The notes: generated by a model from the letters alone, not told the origin. A stretch of DNA of 64,000 nucleotides from Syncephalis plumigaleata (GCA_025201365.1 JAIXMF010000003.1:1612001-1676000); one strand, 5' to 3'. Numbered from the stretch's first letter, positions 16,028 through 28,900 are shown. Numbers and translations: made by a program.

Positions 16028-16522
16028 TCCCAGTAGTAATAATAATAATCACGGTGAGATTCTATAGCTATAATGATTCTTTGGTAACAATTCCAAGTGT
16101 TATATTTGTACAAGTATCAGAGTACAATAGCGAGTAAAACAGAAGAAGGGAAAGGTAAAGATATAAAGTAGGGAAACAACACTCATTCACGCACTCACTC
16201 ACTCGGTTAGTCAGTCAGTCAGTCGGAAACGAAGTCAAGAAGCCTTGTGCGTTGAGGCCATGTGCTCACATGCTTGTGTACATACATCCGACGCGATATG
16301 CCTGATCAATTGGCCATTTGCATGAGTAACATGTCATTGCAGAAATACAGTCTTATTATTACTAATCCTTAATCGATCTATAAAGATAATAATCGCATGA
16401 AATACTAAGCTATCATTTGTACTATATTGTCTTCCATTTATAAGATCATAAACAATAACACTCATGTTCATATCAACTAATTTTAATGGTAAATGAATAA
16501 CGCCAAACCTCGTAAATATGAT
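16028..16522. other. Intergenic region with simple repeats
   Basis: About 0.5 kb upstream of metacaspase 1 and downstream of the phosphodiesterase gene. It contains two adjacent tetranucleotide runs at about 16189-16222, CACT repeats followed by AGTC repeats. Nothing coding seen. Confidence 0.5.
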
Positions 16523-18236
16523 CTATAGCCTCACAAATGAGTCTTGTTGCTTTAGAATCGCATTTGGTTGAGACCAGTTAATAGTGCCGTCATTACGAGC
16601 GGGTTGTACCTTGAGAAGATGCGCCATCAAGTTGTAGAGGTTCACATTGAGGAATCCAGGTGTTTTAACGCCATTGCTATTTCTAATGGCAGGACCACGA
16701 GCCAAGAATGATGCGCGCATCTCCACATCGGTGTTCCTGTAGCCATGTGTGCCTTTACCGATGTAACCAATATCCTGGGTAGTTGTCATAACGTAGCCCT
16801 AATATCAGCGTTTATTGTAATAGTAGTTAGCATAGGCTAATGATGAGCAACGGCAACTGATGTACTTACAGATCTTGGGACGCAGATGATCGGTGAAATG
16901 CGTGGACTACTCGAGAAGTGATACTCGGGCGGTACATCCTTCTTGAGGTAGACGTCGAATTTTTGGGTGGCATCAGCTGCTTTTTTCAATTTCAGATAGA
17001 TAGGCTCAACATCTAATATAGAATCAATACAGCATTAGTATACAATGATATAGTAGCAAGCCATCAATTGTGTTCATGATCTACACGTACGTTGCATATT
17101 GTGAGGAGTTAACATAGCAATAGGATAGCCATGATTGGATGCAATAAGTTTTGGATCAATGATCTTGTCGAGTAAAATGGCACTTGGTGGACCGACATCT
17201 TTCATGCCATGATCGCTCACCACGAGCACGTTAACGATGTTATCGAGATGTCTGGCTCTTAGTCCGTCGAACAAGCGTTTCATCATGTTGTCAACATTGG
17301 CCATGGCAACTTTAACCTAGTTGATTCATTCAGATTAGTCGATGAGTTATGTGTGCTTGCACAAACACGACCTACTTCATTTGACGTTGGACCAAAGTTA
17401 TGACCCTGCGTATCAACATCCGACACGTAAAGGCCTATAAATTGAGGACGCTTGTCATCGGCCATGTCGAGCCATTCAAGTATCCGGTCGGCCTTTTGCG
17501 GTAATGCCACGCCATTCCTATACAAATCGAGATAGGTTGGACCGAAAGTGTTACCCGTCACCGACGAACCAGGCAACATGTGCACAGCAGATCGTTTGTT
17601 TCCTTTGGCCACCGTAGTCCAAATCTAATGGATACGGATTAGCATTGTAAGAAGTAGAGCGGTATAGTCGTGTATTGATAACATACCGGTTCACCACCCC
17701 ACCATTTGGGATTCTTGATGTTCTCCAAGTCTTTATAGTCAAACGTATCCTTGCTCGTAGGATCGTAGAACGAGTTACTAATGATGCCATGGTTTTCTGG
17801 ATATAAACCGGTGGCTAGCGTGTAATGATTGGCGAATGTGGTGGACTATAATAATAGTGACAAATGGCAGGATTAGTTATGGCACGAGATGATGTAAGAA
17901 GAGTTGCACTTACCGGGAAGGATGGTGTCATGTAGTCGGCACGTACACCGTCTTTGGCCATTTGCAATAGGGTGGGTGCAGGATGAATGTCTATATAGTC
18001 ACTACGCATGCCATCGATGGAGATCATGATCACGGTTTCGGAGAACCAGCTCGAACCGTTGAATCTACCTTTATTAAGCTGTACTTGTCCTCGTTGAGCT
18101 CCTGGGAAAGGAGGCAAGGCATTCACGGCAAGTATCGAAGCAACAAGCAAGGCTGCTACACAATAAATGTTTGCAACAATCTATGGATACATCGTTAGAA
18201 TACAATGATATTATAACTCATGCGTGCATTTACCAT
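16523..18236 (-). CDS. Secreted nucleotide pyrophosphatase/phosphodiesterase (ENPP family)
   Basis: Hydrolyses phosphodiester or pyrophosphate bonds of nucleotides outside the cell or in the secretory pathway; alkaline-phosphatase fold. The coding exons are 18234-18236, 17914-18180, 17687-17845, 17376-17624, 17091-17316, 16870-17012 and 16523-16798, summing to 1323 nt (440 aa). The first coding exon holds only the ATG; the intron starts at the very next base. Exon 2 then supplies a signal peptide (IVANIYCVAALLVASILAVNA). Metal and nucleophile motifs: ISIDGMRSDY, nucleophile Thr in FPSTTFANHYTLATG, DVDTQGHNFGP, VSDHGM and GTHGYRN. All catalytic positions are present. It lies between the two metacaspase genes; no functional link is implied. 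Confidence 0.92.
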
Positions 18237-20454
18237 GACTGGTGTTAAATATATAGTCGTTAAACAATGTAAATCTAGCCTTGGACGCTAATAAAGCGAT
18301 AATTGTATCTGAGCGTGTGATGTTAAGCGTCAAGTTATTGAGAGTAGGAAGCAGATGATGCGAACGAGTTGTAATTGTATTTCAGTGTTGTCGAGCAATG
18401 CAGTTGAAAATGAACGGTCAAATACATTCGCTATTTATAAGGCAAATCAAGTCTATACTTCATACTACAGTATATTATACTTCATTATTTGTTTTTCACC
18501 TTCGCCTTTCTTCCTTAGTTTCAAGTAAGAGGACAATGGTGCTTGTGTTCTATTACAACTTGCAATCTTGTTACATATTACATGGGTATGACATAAAAAT
18601 AGTATTCCAATAGAGTGTGATTTATTCCCGATGTAGTATCATAAATCTGATGATCTGTATCGGTAAATATCGCGCTCTCTCCCTCTCTCTCCTTAGTAGA
18701 CATACAGTGTTTTTCCATCCAATTTGCGCATTTATCCTTTAACATTTGCAGCTTATTAATAAACAGATTAACACAATTGTTGGCACCATTATTGCATTGC
18801 TATTATTATTGAGTAGTTGTTATGGCACTAGCAGTTGAGAGAGATGTTAATGATCGCGATATCACATATTACAATTAGTGGTACATAATAATAGACACGT
18901 TGATAGAACTTACATACCTTGGATGCAAAGTGATACCAATCACGGATAAGTTGTTTTCCGCTGTTTGATCCTCGTTGTTGCACTGATTCTCCTTTTCTTG
19001 AACCTTTGGAGTTGTGCCACTTTGATGCATTGATCCTCCTTTTCTTGAGCACCTGAAGGTAATACCACTGACTAAATGTATCTAGAGGTATACGTAATCC
19101 TTTCTGAGATGCGCTCCTTATTGCTCATTATTACTCCCAACCATTCCTGCATCATGAGATTGGTGTCTATGCTGGTATTGCAGCCATGTCCCTTCAACAC
19201 TCACCATAGTTTCAATATTGAATAATGTTACATTATCCACTATAAATATGAGTCCTATTTTGTACAAACTGAACAAACTTATCTTCATCTTCCAGTTCAA
19301 TCGTCCCTATTACACTCTACTTACACTACCTTATTGTATATCGCCTACACATTGTGCTTGAGCAAATCGAGCAGCCATAGCTCCCACACTATCAATGAGA
19401 AAGTGTCCTACTACTTGTCATGATCCCTTACGGTAAGTATACTTCATTACACTTTGATATTTATTACAGTATACTAATTCATTATTCTATTAGATGCACA
19501 CATCAAAAAATATAAAGAGGACATGCAAGTTAAAGGACTCGAGTATCGTTTGTGGAATCGGGGTTATGGTTGCTCGTCTGGATTTCATTCAAATCACCAA
19601 CTGCCTTCGTAGTGGAACCGATGTTCCAACACACCCTCATCCAAGTGTCGTTGCTTCCAATCATTCAAGATCAAGGAGGACAAGGACATCGAGGAACCAA
19701 ACAACAAATTACAAATTACCGGGGTTGTATCGTCAACCACCCCAGTTCTTCTCCAAAAGGGAGAGGGGCTGGGAAACAGAATACGGGAGTCCTTGTAAGT
19801 GTTATTATTACTATTATTTATTCGTAAAAACAGAAGGCTAACTGCGCAAATTGGATGGAAAAAGCCTGTATACCTAAAACAACGGTTGTAGTAGACATAC
19901 ACGTGGGTCTGAAAATAAAGACAAGGCTTGTATACAAAATAAATAGGCCTAATTTTCGTGGGTAAATTTCACTGTCTTATAATACAGGCAAGCTAGCTAG
20001 TAAGTAAGGAGATGGATGTACAAGTTGTTTGAATGGAAAGCAATGGGGAAACCTTATATTGTGCAAATCTAATAGTATCAAAGAGTATACTAGATCCATG
20101 AAAGCGAATTCAAATCATCATATATTGTCAATAAAGGTAGATGTAAATATCGATTGCAACTATTCTCTAATGGCATTGCTATTGATGCATTGATGCCAAA
20201 CAAATAATAAAAGCGATATATATCAATAGAACGAGCAATTGTTACAATTTTCATAGGTGGGCAACAAACATGTAACTCGAACGCGAATAAGGACTATCGA
20301 GTAAACACGAGATTGATAGTAGCAATGAAGGGGATGAAATGAAATATAATTTGAAAAGCAACAGTCTCATTAGCCATTATGCAACACTAGTCGTCGATCT
20401 ATACAACAATGAACTTGAACTTGCAAACGTTTATTCATACGCTCATAGCATAGG
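18237..20454. other. Gene-poor stretch between phosphodiesterase and metacaspase 2
   Basis: About 2.2 kb with no gene I can support. At 18979-19052 a 16-18 bp block (CTCCTTTTCTTGA core) occurs twice, about 50 bp apart, within a Lys/Arg/Gln-coding minus-strand frame that ends at a GTATG donor. A plus-strand open stretch at about 19494-19841 follows a good intron-like end (CTATTAG at 19488-19493), but upstream frames do not join it. These could be remnants of one degenerate host gene or a non-coding transcript. I make no gene call. Confidence 0.4.
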
Positions 20455-22444
20455 CTACATAATGAACTCCGTGGTCATATCCATGGGACGCCCCATGGAC
20501 ATTTGCGGTATTTGCGTGTACTGCCCCTTGAGTCGTTCACGCAGTCCCTTCAACAATTGCGTATACGTGACACGACTATTCTCGCTCAACACCTTGATGA
20601 GCGCATGGGACATGGCACCCGTGGCTTGATTGTCGATATGAGCATCGGCCGACGTTTGATCATCGCGACAACCCGAGAATTGAATCACGTCGGCATCGCT
20701 ACGACGCATCTTTTCGGTACGTTTTTGTGCTTCAGAATTCTCACCGGGTTTCTTGAGCAAGCGATATCCCTCCATCAATTGTGCGATAGTATTGCCCACA
20801 TTACCTGATCACATATCATACGATCTGTTAGCTATTATTACTATTACTAATGAAGTAAGTAATAAGCAAGTACCTTGTCGTAAACTCATACCAGCTTGAA
20901 GGATAGACATGGCAATCTCCTTGTGATGACTGTCGGTAATCACTTCAATCTCACCGGTACACTTGTAAGTGAACGGTAAATCGAGGATAGTACCACTGTG
21001 ACAACAATCGAACACGGCCGTTAAGCGTACACCCTGCTTCAATGGTTTAACGAGTATCTCGTGCAATTCCTATTAGATTATTGATTAATACATCATGTCA
21101 ATGTCATCTTTCCTATACGTTTAGCATTCCATTCTATATATCTTACATCATCGACAATCATGCCGGCCTTCTCGTAATCGAGTGGCACGATAGTTTCATC
21201 TTGACCGTCCTTTTCATCGCCATCTAAATAGTATTAACCACACATACACACGATATTATTAGTAATTAAGCATTATTCATTCGATTGTCAAATGCAATGT
21301 TCCGTCACGTTAACCCATCTACATGCACATGTCATGTTCAATCGTTCACACCCAACGCGCATACTAGAACAAGTATCAGCATATAAAACGCAAATTCTCG
21401 AACGCTATCGGCTTACCTCCTTTCTTGCTCATTGCCATACCTAGATCCTCGGTAGTAGCACCATGACCTATAATATATAGTAGTTGACAGGCATAGCATG
21501 GTTATTTATATTCATACTGCTATAGCTATAACAAATAATTACCGGAATAGTGTAGGAATAGCGAGTCACCAGGCTCGGCATTTCGTACAAGCCATTGCAT
21601 GGCACTAGTAATATTGCTACGTGTAGGCAAGTATTTAGCATCCTCTTGATCGTCAGTCAATTGAACACAATGATCAGATCGGAATCCATAGTTATCTTGC
21701 ATGAATCGACGAATATTATGTACATCATTGATACAGCCTATAGACGTATATATATATATATATATATTTATATATTAGTATATTACTATAATAAAATCAA
21801 TAGCTTACCTTTCAATTCTGCCTTAGTACCCGTATAATTGATACCAATGAATAGAGCCTTCTTATTACCACTATTAATGTACATCATTAGTATTAGTATT
21901 AATTGATTATTACAGCTACTTACCGACAATCAGATGAGTATAGCTTATTCTCAGATCCTGGAATATCCTGTACAATTGTACTACCACTATTCATCTTTGG
22001 TGGTTCCGCGTATTGTTGACTACTTTGTTTACCCGATGAAGCAGACGTAGAAACGTGAGGAGCATGCGAGAAGTCCGGATGAGAATGACCATGATGATCT
22101 AGCGTATGATCCTGTTCTTGCGTATCATCACGTCTATGACGACCATCATCCCGTCTGTCATCACGTCTGTCATGAGAAGACGACGAATAACTTGTTGTAT
22201 GGTGTTCTTGGTATTCTTGGCGTTCATATCGTCCATTATCATCTCGTCGTTCATAGTGTTCCGTACGTCCATGGTTGCCATGTCCATCGTCGTATCGGTT
22301 CTCCTCATAGCGTTGATTACCGCCACTGCCACTGCCACTGCCGTGGTTATCGTTCGACTGGTCACCCGAAAGTGCTGCCTCCAACTTCTCCTTCACCATT
22401 ATGGTGGCTTTTTCCTTGAATTGGTCGGCTAGTCCCTTGAACAT
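20455..22444 (-). CDS. Type I metacaspase (paralogue 2)
   Basis: Second caspase-clan protease, 483 aa. Seven exons: 21924-22444, 21809-21870, 21543-21737, 21417-21467, 21147-21223, 20874-21069, 20455-20804 (1452 nt). The prodomain (about 170 aa) is highly charged and low-complexity: Arg/Asp/His/Glu/Gly-rich with repeated HDRRDD-like units, quite unlike paralogue 1. The catalytic core is intact: KALFIGINYTGT, His in HYSGHG, Cys in [18 protein letters not shown] loop, FSGCRDDQ. The C-terminal ends PMDMTTEFIM, nearly the same as paralogue 1 ([10 protein letters not shown]). An intron splits SG|HG, which is uninterrupted in paralogue 1. Divergent prodomains suggest different regulation (inference). 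Confidence 0.95.
21746..21768. repeat. (TA)n run in a metacaspase 2 intron
   Basis: About 11 alternating TA units in the intron between exons 2 and 3 of the second metacaspase gene. Confidence 0.85.
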
Positions 22445-22987
22445 TTCGGTTACTTGAACAAGTATGTCACACTAGTAGAATGGTGAAAGCTGTGCTTAAC
22501 AAACAAACAAACAAGCAAGCAAAAGAGCAAAGAATACGAATAGTAAAGTGATAATTGCAACAAGTGAACAAAAAGAGCTAAATGTGTGAGAGAAGCGGAG
22601 AAAAGTGCTGATAGGAGTCGCTTTTTAAAACAGACATACCACTACGTCACTTGAATGGATTGATTGATTGACTGGTCAATTGGGGAGTGAAAGGGGTGAG
22701 TGAATGAATGAGTGATAACATAGTAGGATACATTTATGGCAATTGGTATTATCAATGCATCCTACTGTTTATCCATTAAATGGACGTAGATTAGCGTGTA
22801 ACACCGAATTTATTTATAAACCATAGTAAATGATGTACATGTAACTTATGCATCAATGAGATATAGGTAGAGCAAGTAACTGATTCGTATTAATGTGATG
22901 TAGCTATTTGATGTGGAAATGCGTTACTATTTTGTTTATTCATTAGTAAACTGGAAATACGCTGTGTATATCCACACACACACACAC
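22445..22987. other. Intergenic region
   Basis: About 0.54 kb between metacaspase 2 and the 3' end of the phosphoglycerate mutase gene. It holds short AAAC/AAGC repeats (about 22500-22522), a GATT/TGAC-like run near 22660 and a CA repeat (22975-22988) next to the mutase stop. No coding signal. Confidence 0.5.
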
Positions 22988-24608
22988 TTATTGTTCAAGA
23001 AGAGATTGACCTGTCATTGCTTCTGGAATGGGTAAGCCCATTACTTGTAGAAGGGTGGGTGCGACATCGCATAGAGCACCATTACAGTTGGGTACGAATT
23101 TATGTTCCTTGGATGTCATCACAAATGGAACTATAATCAAGTCATTAGTTATAGTGTAGAATGTTCAATAATATAACTACTTACCAGGCGATGTCGTATG
23201 AGCTGTATGTGGTTGTCCATTGTCGCCAATCATCTTTTCCGCATTACCATGATCTGCAGTTACAAAGAGCGTGTAACCATGAGCTTGGCAAGCCTCGAAA
23301 ATAACACCGATTGCTTTATCTATTCGTGTTGCATCTAGTATAAGTATATAGAAGCGTATCGCGGATAAACATGCTAATTACCAGTGGCCTCTACACCGAG
23401 AATTGCCTTGTCATACTGGCCTGTATGTCCAACCATATCGGGTGGTGCGAAATTGCACATGACAAATGGATACTTGCCACTGGCTACAGTTTCTGCCACC
23501 TATAATATACAAATAATCAATATACAAATAATATACGTGTATTATGGCCAGCTTACCTTGTCACCAACTTCTTTGGCACTCATTTCTGGCTTCAAGTCAT
23601 AGGTGGCAACCTTGGGTGAAGCAATAAGACCGCGCTCCTCACCGTCAAACTGAGCCTCGGTACCACCATTAAAGAAGAAGGTGACATGCGCGTATTTCTC
23701 CGTTTCTAATCAATCAATCAATCAATCAGCTTAGTTGTACTACTATTATTGCTCATTATTGTTATTACCGGCTATGTGACATTGAGGTACATTCTGTTTG
23801 GATAACCATTCAGCCAGTACATCATTCATAGTTTGTGGTGGGAATGCAACAGAGAAGGGATAGTCAGACTTGTATTGCGTAAATGTGGTAATATCCAGAT
23901 CCTTTGGCAGTTGAATCTCAAATGGAGCAGGTGCAACACCAAATGCTTGTGTAATCTGACGCATACGATCAGCACGGAAATCGAAGAAGAACAAAGTGTC
24001 GCCATCTAGATTAACATGTAAATAACTAGCATAATACAATATAATAAATAGCTATGTGTATACCTTGTACTAGGCCAGATTCATCAACAATGATAGGCTT
24101 CAAGAATTCATCAGTCTCATTCTGAGCATATCGTGCCTCAATGGTCTAGTTATACGTATAATATACAGGATAATCATAGTATTAGTAGACTGGTTTATCG
24201 ATATAATAGACATCATCACTTACCTCAATGGGATTGATGGTCTTTTCACCTTTACCATGGATAATACCCTCCATCGCCATTTGGATACGCTCCCAACGAC
24301 GATCACGATCCATGGCATAGTAACGACCGGTAATGGTGGCCAATTTGCCATATTGATGCTCGTTCATATGTTCCTGCAATTGTTTCAGATAGGTGACTAC
24401 CGATAAATACATTCATATCGTAAGTTTATATTATTCAATAAGTATAGTCTGTATGTAGAAATAACTACTTACTCGCTGAGCGTGGTGCTGTATCTCGACC
24501 ATCACCGAAGAAATGAATGTAGACTTGTGGTACGCAATCCTCTTTGGCAGCCTCTAGCAATCCTAATAGATGATTGATATGGCTATGCACACCACCATCA
24601 GAGATCTA

Positions 24609-24653
<45 letters not shown>

Positions 24654-25152
24654 TTACTATCTATTAGTGATATGAATGGCTTAATCATGATAGACATCGA
24701 GACATACTAGACCAAGGAAATGAAGACGACCATTGCCGGATTTGGCACGTTCGAATGATCGTTTAATATTGTCAATCTTGACGAATTCACGATTTCTTAG
24801 GGCCAAGTCAATACGAACGATATCCTACGGGATAAGCATAGGATGCATGTGACACGTTAATAAATACACGTATACGTACAGGTATATGTACACGTATATG
24901 TATACTTACTTGATAGACTACGCGACCTGCACCGATATTAAGGTGGCCCACTTCCGAGTTGCCCATGAGACCGTCAGGCAAACCAACCGCTAAACCATGG
25001 GCTGCCAACTTCGTAAATGGCCAGTTTTGCTCCAAATTATCCATGACCGGTGTCTTTGCATTGCGAATAGCGTCACCGGTAGGATCAGGATTGGTGGAGA
25101 TACCCCAACCGTCAATAGCAATAAGACATACGGGTTGTTTAACGTTAGCCAT
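22988..25152 (-). CDS. 2,3-bisphosphoglycerate-independent phosphoglycerate mutase
   Basis: Interconverts 3- and 2-phosphoglycerate in glycolysis; Mn-dependent alkaline-phosphatase-fold enzyme in the cytosol. Ten exons (24910-25152, 24708-24824, 24473-24605, 24224-24396, 24064-24145, 23769-24005, 23557-23705, 23382-23499, 23185-23334, 22988-23130) sum to 1545 nt, 514 aa, the normal family length. Motifs: [10 protein letters not shown], catalytic Ser in [69 protein letters not shown] and [11 protein letters not shown]. All metal ligands appear present. An ATT-repeat intron lies between exons 2 and 3. The enzyme type is known from filamentous fungi and plants, unlike the cofactor-dependent enzyme of yeast. 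Confidence 0.97.
24608..24653. repeat. (ATT)n microsatellite in a mutase intron
   Basis: About 15 uninterrupted ATT units inside the intron 24606-24707 of the phosphoglycerate mutase gene. On the transcribed minus strand this is an AAT run that makes up nearly half of the intron. Confidence 0.9.
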
Positions 25153-25805
25153 TTCGAATGCAGACCAGTGACAACAGAGGCAGATCAAGCACAAATAGAA
25201 AGAGAAAAAGAACTACAATAGTGTGGTGGATAATTGGGGAGGAAGAAAAAGGAATGATGACACTTATCAGTGAATGACATATGAATAAATAGATAAAGAG
25301 AGAGAGAGAGAGCCTATCAAATTCATACATTGATTGGATTCATCTGATGACGTCGTAATGTGTAATCCCGTGATAACTGCAACAAATGTCATCTATTTAC
25401 ATTGTCATACTATTTCCCATTTTCTATTTCCTAATTGGTGATTGCGGATACATCGTCAGGATGGTTGACCAGCTTGTAGAAGAGAGGAAACTCGCACATG
25501 ACATTTTATTATGGAGTAAACAAAACAAGTAAATATGATGGCTGAGATTCATCGCGGAAATGTATGTTTATTGTCAGCTTATCGGAATTTAGAAAGAAAC
25601 AATCTATAGATAATGAGGTTTTGATAGCTGTCCAACTATAAAGAAATATTGCTCATTGCCGACAATATATAAGGGCCAATGGATCATTTGGAGCGAGGAA
25701 CATGGCCAAATACATCTCTTTCTCTCTTTATCCCCACTGCTCTGTCTCTCTATTACATAACGTACAAGAAGTAACAATCCATTATTGCAGAATTATATGT
25801 AAACC
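25153..25805. other. Divergent promoter region
   Basis: About 0.65 kb between the mutase (-) and a secreted-protein gene (+). It includes a GA run near 25297-25310, a TATA-like TATATAAG at about 25663-25670, and a pyrimidine-rich TCTCTT run around 25716-25752 just before the plus-strand start. No coding frame. Confidence 0.5.
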
Positions 25806-26466
25806 ATGATGATATATCGTTCATGGTTAGCGGTACTAGTTGTTAGTAGTGTTGTTATGGTGGTTGCTCGGCCAGAACCTGGTATTATACAAAGTGTAGA
25901 GCATCATTTTATGCCAGGCATTTATCCAGATACAACTTCAATGGAGAGTGTACTTGCAGGCAATCAGCCTCAATCATACGCAAATCAGGATATTGCCCGT
26001 ATCACAGAGAGTGTAGTGTCATATAGGAAACCACACGAATGGGATTCAATACCTTTTCAATTCCTACATCCCTGGGAGAGTGATTCCGAAAATAATTGGG
26101 CTACGAATTACGCTAAAATAAGTGTAGATTTAGGCTATGGTGCGCATAATATAGTGAGTAAAATGGTGCACGTCATGTGTACGATATCTCTGCAAGCATT
26201 TGGAGCATTTGTAAAGAAAATGAAGGTAAGATCATATACATGTGATAGTAGTAATGAAGCAATACATTAACAAGTGACAATCGTGGATATATACATATGC
26301 ATATGATATATAGAGGGCGAAAACGATGACAGATCGCGTGGAACAAAAGCGATACATACAATCGATCATACTACCTCATAGCGCGGCTACTATAGACGGG
26401 CAAACCTTTTACTTTATGCCCCATAAGCAGTTGGCCTGTCTAGCTCATGAAATTATTTGGAAATAG
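25806..26466 (+). CDS. Secreted protein of unknown family, 190 aa
   Basis: Two exons, 25806-26225 and 26314-26466, joined by a GTAAG...TATATAG intron; 573 nt in total, in frame to a TAG. It begins with a signal peptide (WLAVLVVSSVVMVVARP), with ATGs at 25806 and 25809 as possible starts. The mature part is hydrophilic with Tyr, His and Trp scattered, and has one hydrophobic patch near 120-135. A basic segment follows the junction. Only two cysteines lie in the mature part, so it is not a cysteine-rich effector. I do not recognise it. Confidence 0.65.
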
Positions 26467-28900
26467 TTGATATACAATTGAAATACTAGTAGTGTTGTTT
26501 ATTATACGGATAAATCATTGATGGTTGCAGCCATGAAAAGACGAGTATGAATCAGCGTGTATGTATCGATATCAATCTGTAGATGAATAAGCAGGTTACA
26601 CCTCCTCAATCGAATAATGCCTCATTCTCTTTCTTCGTTCTTTCGAATGATCTATCAAAGATGAATGAACGATTCATTTTATGACTTTGCTATCTGACTA
26701 CATAAATGACATTTTGATTCTATCCTACTCTTTTCTTTACGTATTCGCTTAACTTGCATATCTTCCTTAGTCTATAACTCTTTCTTTTCTTTTCCGTGTA
26801 ATCTGTACTGCATGCATTGATAGAAATCAAAACAAGTGTACACTGACCTTGGTCTATGAGTATGCAGACTAGCTAACCTCGCATGGTGGTTAAACTTGTT
26901 TTGTCCTGTTTATTATTGTCGTTGCAGGAGAGCCCAAAGGCCTAGGCATGAAAACAGACACTAGTGCACATTCAGGGAAACTTCTAATTAACACCATATT
27001 CGGATATACAAGTTAAATACCAAAGTATTGGCTTTTACTCGCTATATCCTCAATGATAACAAGGCGGATATAACACTAATAATAGGGGTGTAATTAGTCA
27101 GTTTATTGAGCAAAGCGGACGAGTGGCAGTAGTGCATCACGAAACGACGCTTAATTTGCCGAGCGTCGTTCCATCGTCGCTCAACCTTGAATCATCAGGG
27201 CATCAATTGTCAAAGGCTAATGTGAAGCGACACAAAACGATGTTCATGCCTTCAATGGGTTAAAGGCGCCTGCTTTCGGACATGAAACTAACGCGTGTAC
27301 ACCCGGCTCTATTTGGCCATGTGCACTGCTCATCCACGATTGCCAACGAAGTAGCCGTGATCGTTTCTTATGAAGCTAAGAGCATATCTGTCATGATGTT
27401 CACCGGAGATAGACCAAATGAGGATAGATGAGTAGAACCTAAGAGAAAATGAAAGAGAGAGAGAGAGAAAATGACGCTACACTTTACAATATTTATTACT
27501 ATTCTATAATGAATGAATCATTAATCAAATGGCTAAACACTGACGATAAAACATTCACGTGGTGACAAAGTAGAGAACAATATGCATGTGTGTGTGTGTG
27601 TGTGTGTATGGCTGTGTCTGTGTCTGTGTCTGTGTAAAGAACCAACCAATGCCGCTCATCTCGTAAATTTACGCACTGACATTAACGGGTTATCGTGCTC
27701 CTCCTTTCCATCCTTACATTCCATTCTTCCATTCTCCACATCCGTAAACATGTCACATTAGCCGTATCGCAAACGTGCAGCACACTCGATCAATGGGTGG
27801 ATTTCATGTTGTGATTGAACTGATCCCGCCTTTAATGTCCTCAAATGGCTGTCCACTAGTTGAAGACCTTCTACTATCAATAATTGTTACTAGCCATAAC
27901 AATTTTCATTAATCTCGTCATTAGCGACATCGTAACCGTTGCTGCGTCAGGCTACATCGCTACTCTCCTATACCACGGAGGTGCAAGGAACACCATCGCC
28001 CTTCCTTTCTCTCCTTTCTCGACACTAAACACTATTTTGATGGCTATTACTATGATCGTAATGGAAATGGTAACAGATGTCAAGGGCACACAAGCCTCAA
28101 CAACCTTTTGGTTTTAAAACATATCCCCGTAATGAGCTTATTAGTATCTTATTATTATTGTTACTGTTATTATTGCTACAACTGTTTTACGGACTCGTTC
28201 GTGTTGCGGCACAGTTTCGGTTCAAGGGATTCAATTCCAAAGAATGCTATTCGATAACATGGCCATGAGCTTAGTAGCTTCTGACTATTGGCCACCATTT
28301 TAGGCAAAGATTCGCGCATGTCTGTCCATGCGTCTTGGATGAAATAGGTATGTTTTCCCATTTGGTCGTCACAAAGCATGATGGCAAACTAGAGACATCA
28401 CATCAATGCAGAAATGATTCATCATCACCACCACCGCCACTAATACTACTAGAACGGCAACAACAAAGCAATGAATGGCAGGAATAATACATCGTGGTAG
28501 TGTTGCGCAGTAATGCAATGCAGCAATCATAAGTTTATTGGCATCATTATCATTCATTACTCATAATAAAATTGTTTATCATTGTCGCGATTATTACTAG
28601 CAATTGAACAAGCATATCCGTAAGCAAATAGTTGGCATGCATGCTGTTCGAAAACACTACGTGCATGAAGAGTCGCAGCCTCGAGCTAGCTGCATCAATT
28701 AACGTAGGCGACGATGAAATTGTTCCCTCCAACTAGTAACGAATGGGTGCCCGAACCACTCATTAAAATCACTCGTTATTGCAGTTGTCATCAAAACAAC
28801 CCAAAAAAAAACGAATCATCAACAACAACAGCCATAGCAGTAATGGTGATTGTAACAGTAGTAGTAACATTAATGGTAACATTATTGCAGCCGTAGCACA
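26467..28900. other. Gene-free region, part 1
   Basis: About 2.4 kb without a convincing gene. The part 27110-27380 is richer in G+C than its surroundings and holds a perfect 9-bp stem hairpin (27143-27170). A GT/TGTC repeat lies at 27586-27635. Short open frames around 27884-28380 on both strands are Leu-rich or unsupported translations, so I leave them out. Confidence 0.5.
27586..27635. repeat. (GT)n / TGTCTG repeat
   Basis: Alternating GT units followed by TGTCTG units, a compound microsatellite in non-coding DNA. Confidence 0.85.

Noticed and set aside
19494-19841. Open plus-strand stretch after a good acceptor
   Set aside because: The candidate upstream exon (to 19430) does not join in frame, and an opposite-strand frame is equally long.
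28210-28245. tRNA-like GGTTCAAGGGATTCAATTCC
   Set aside because: Resembles a T-arm at first glance, but there is no matching acceptor, D-arm or anticodon arm nearby.
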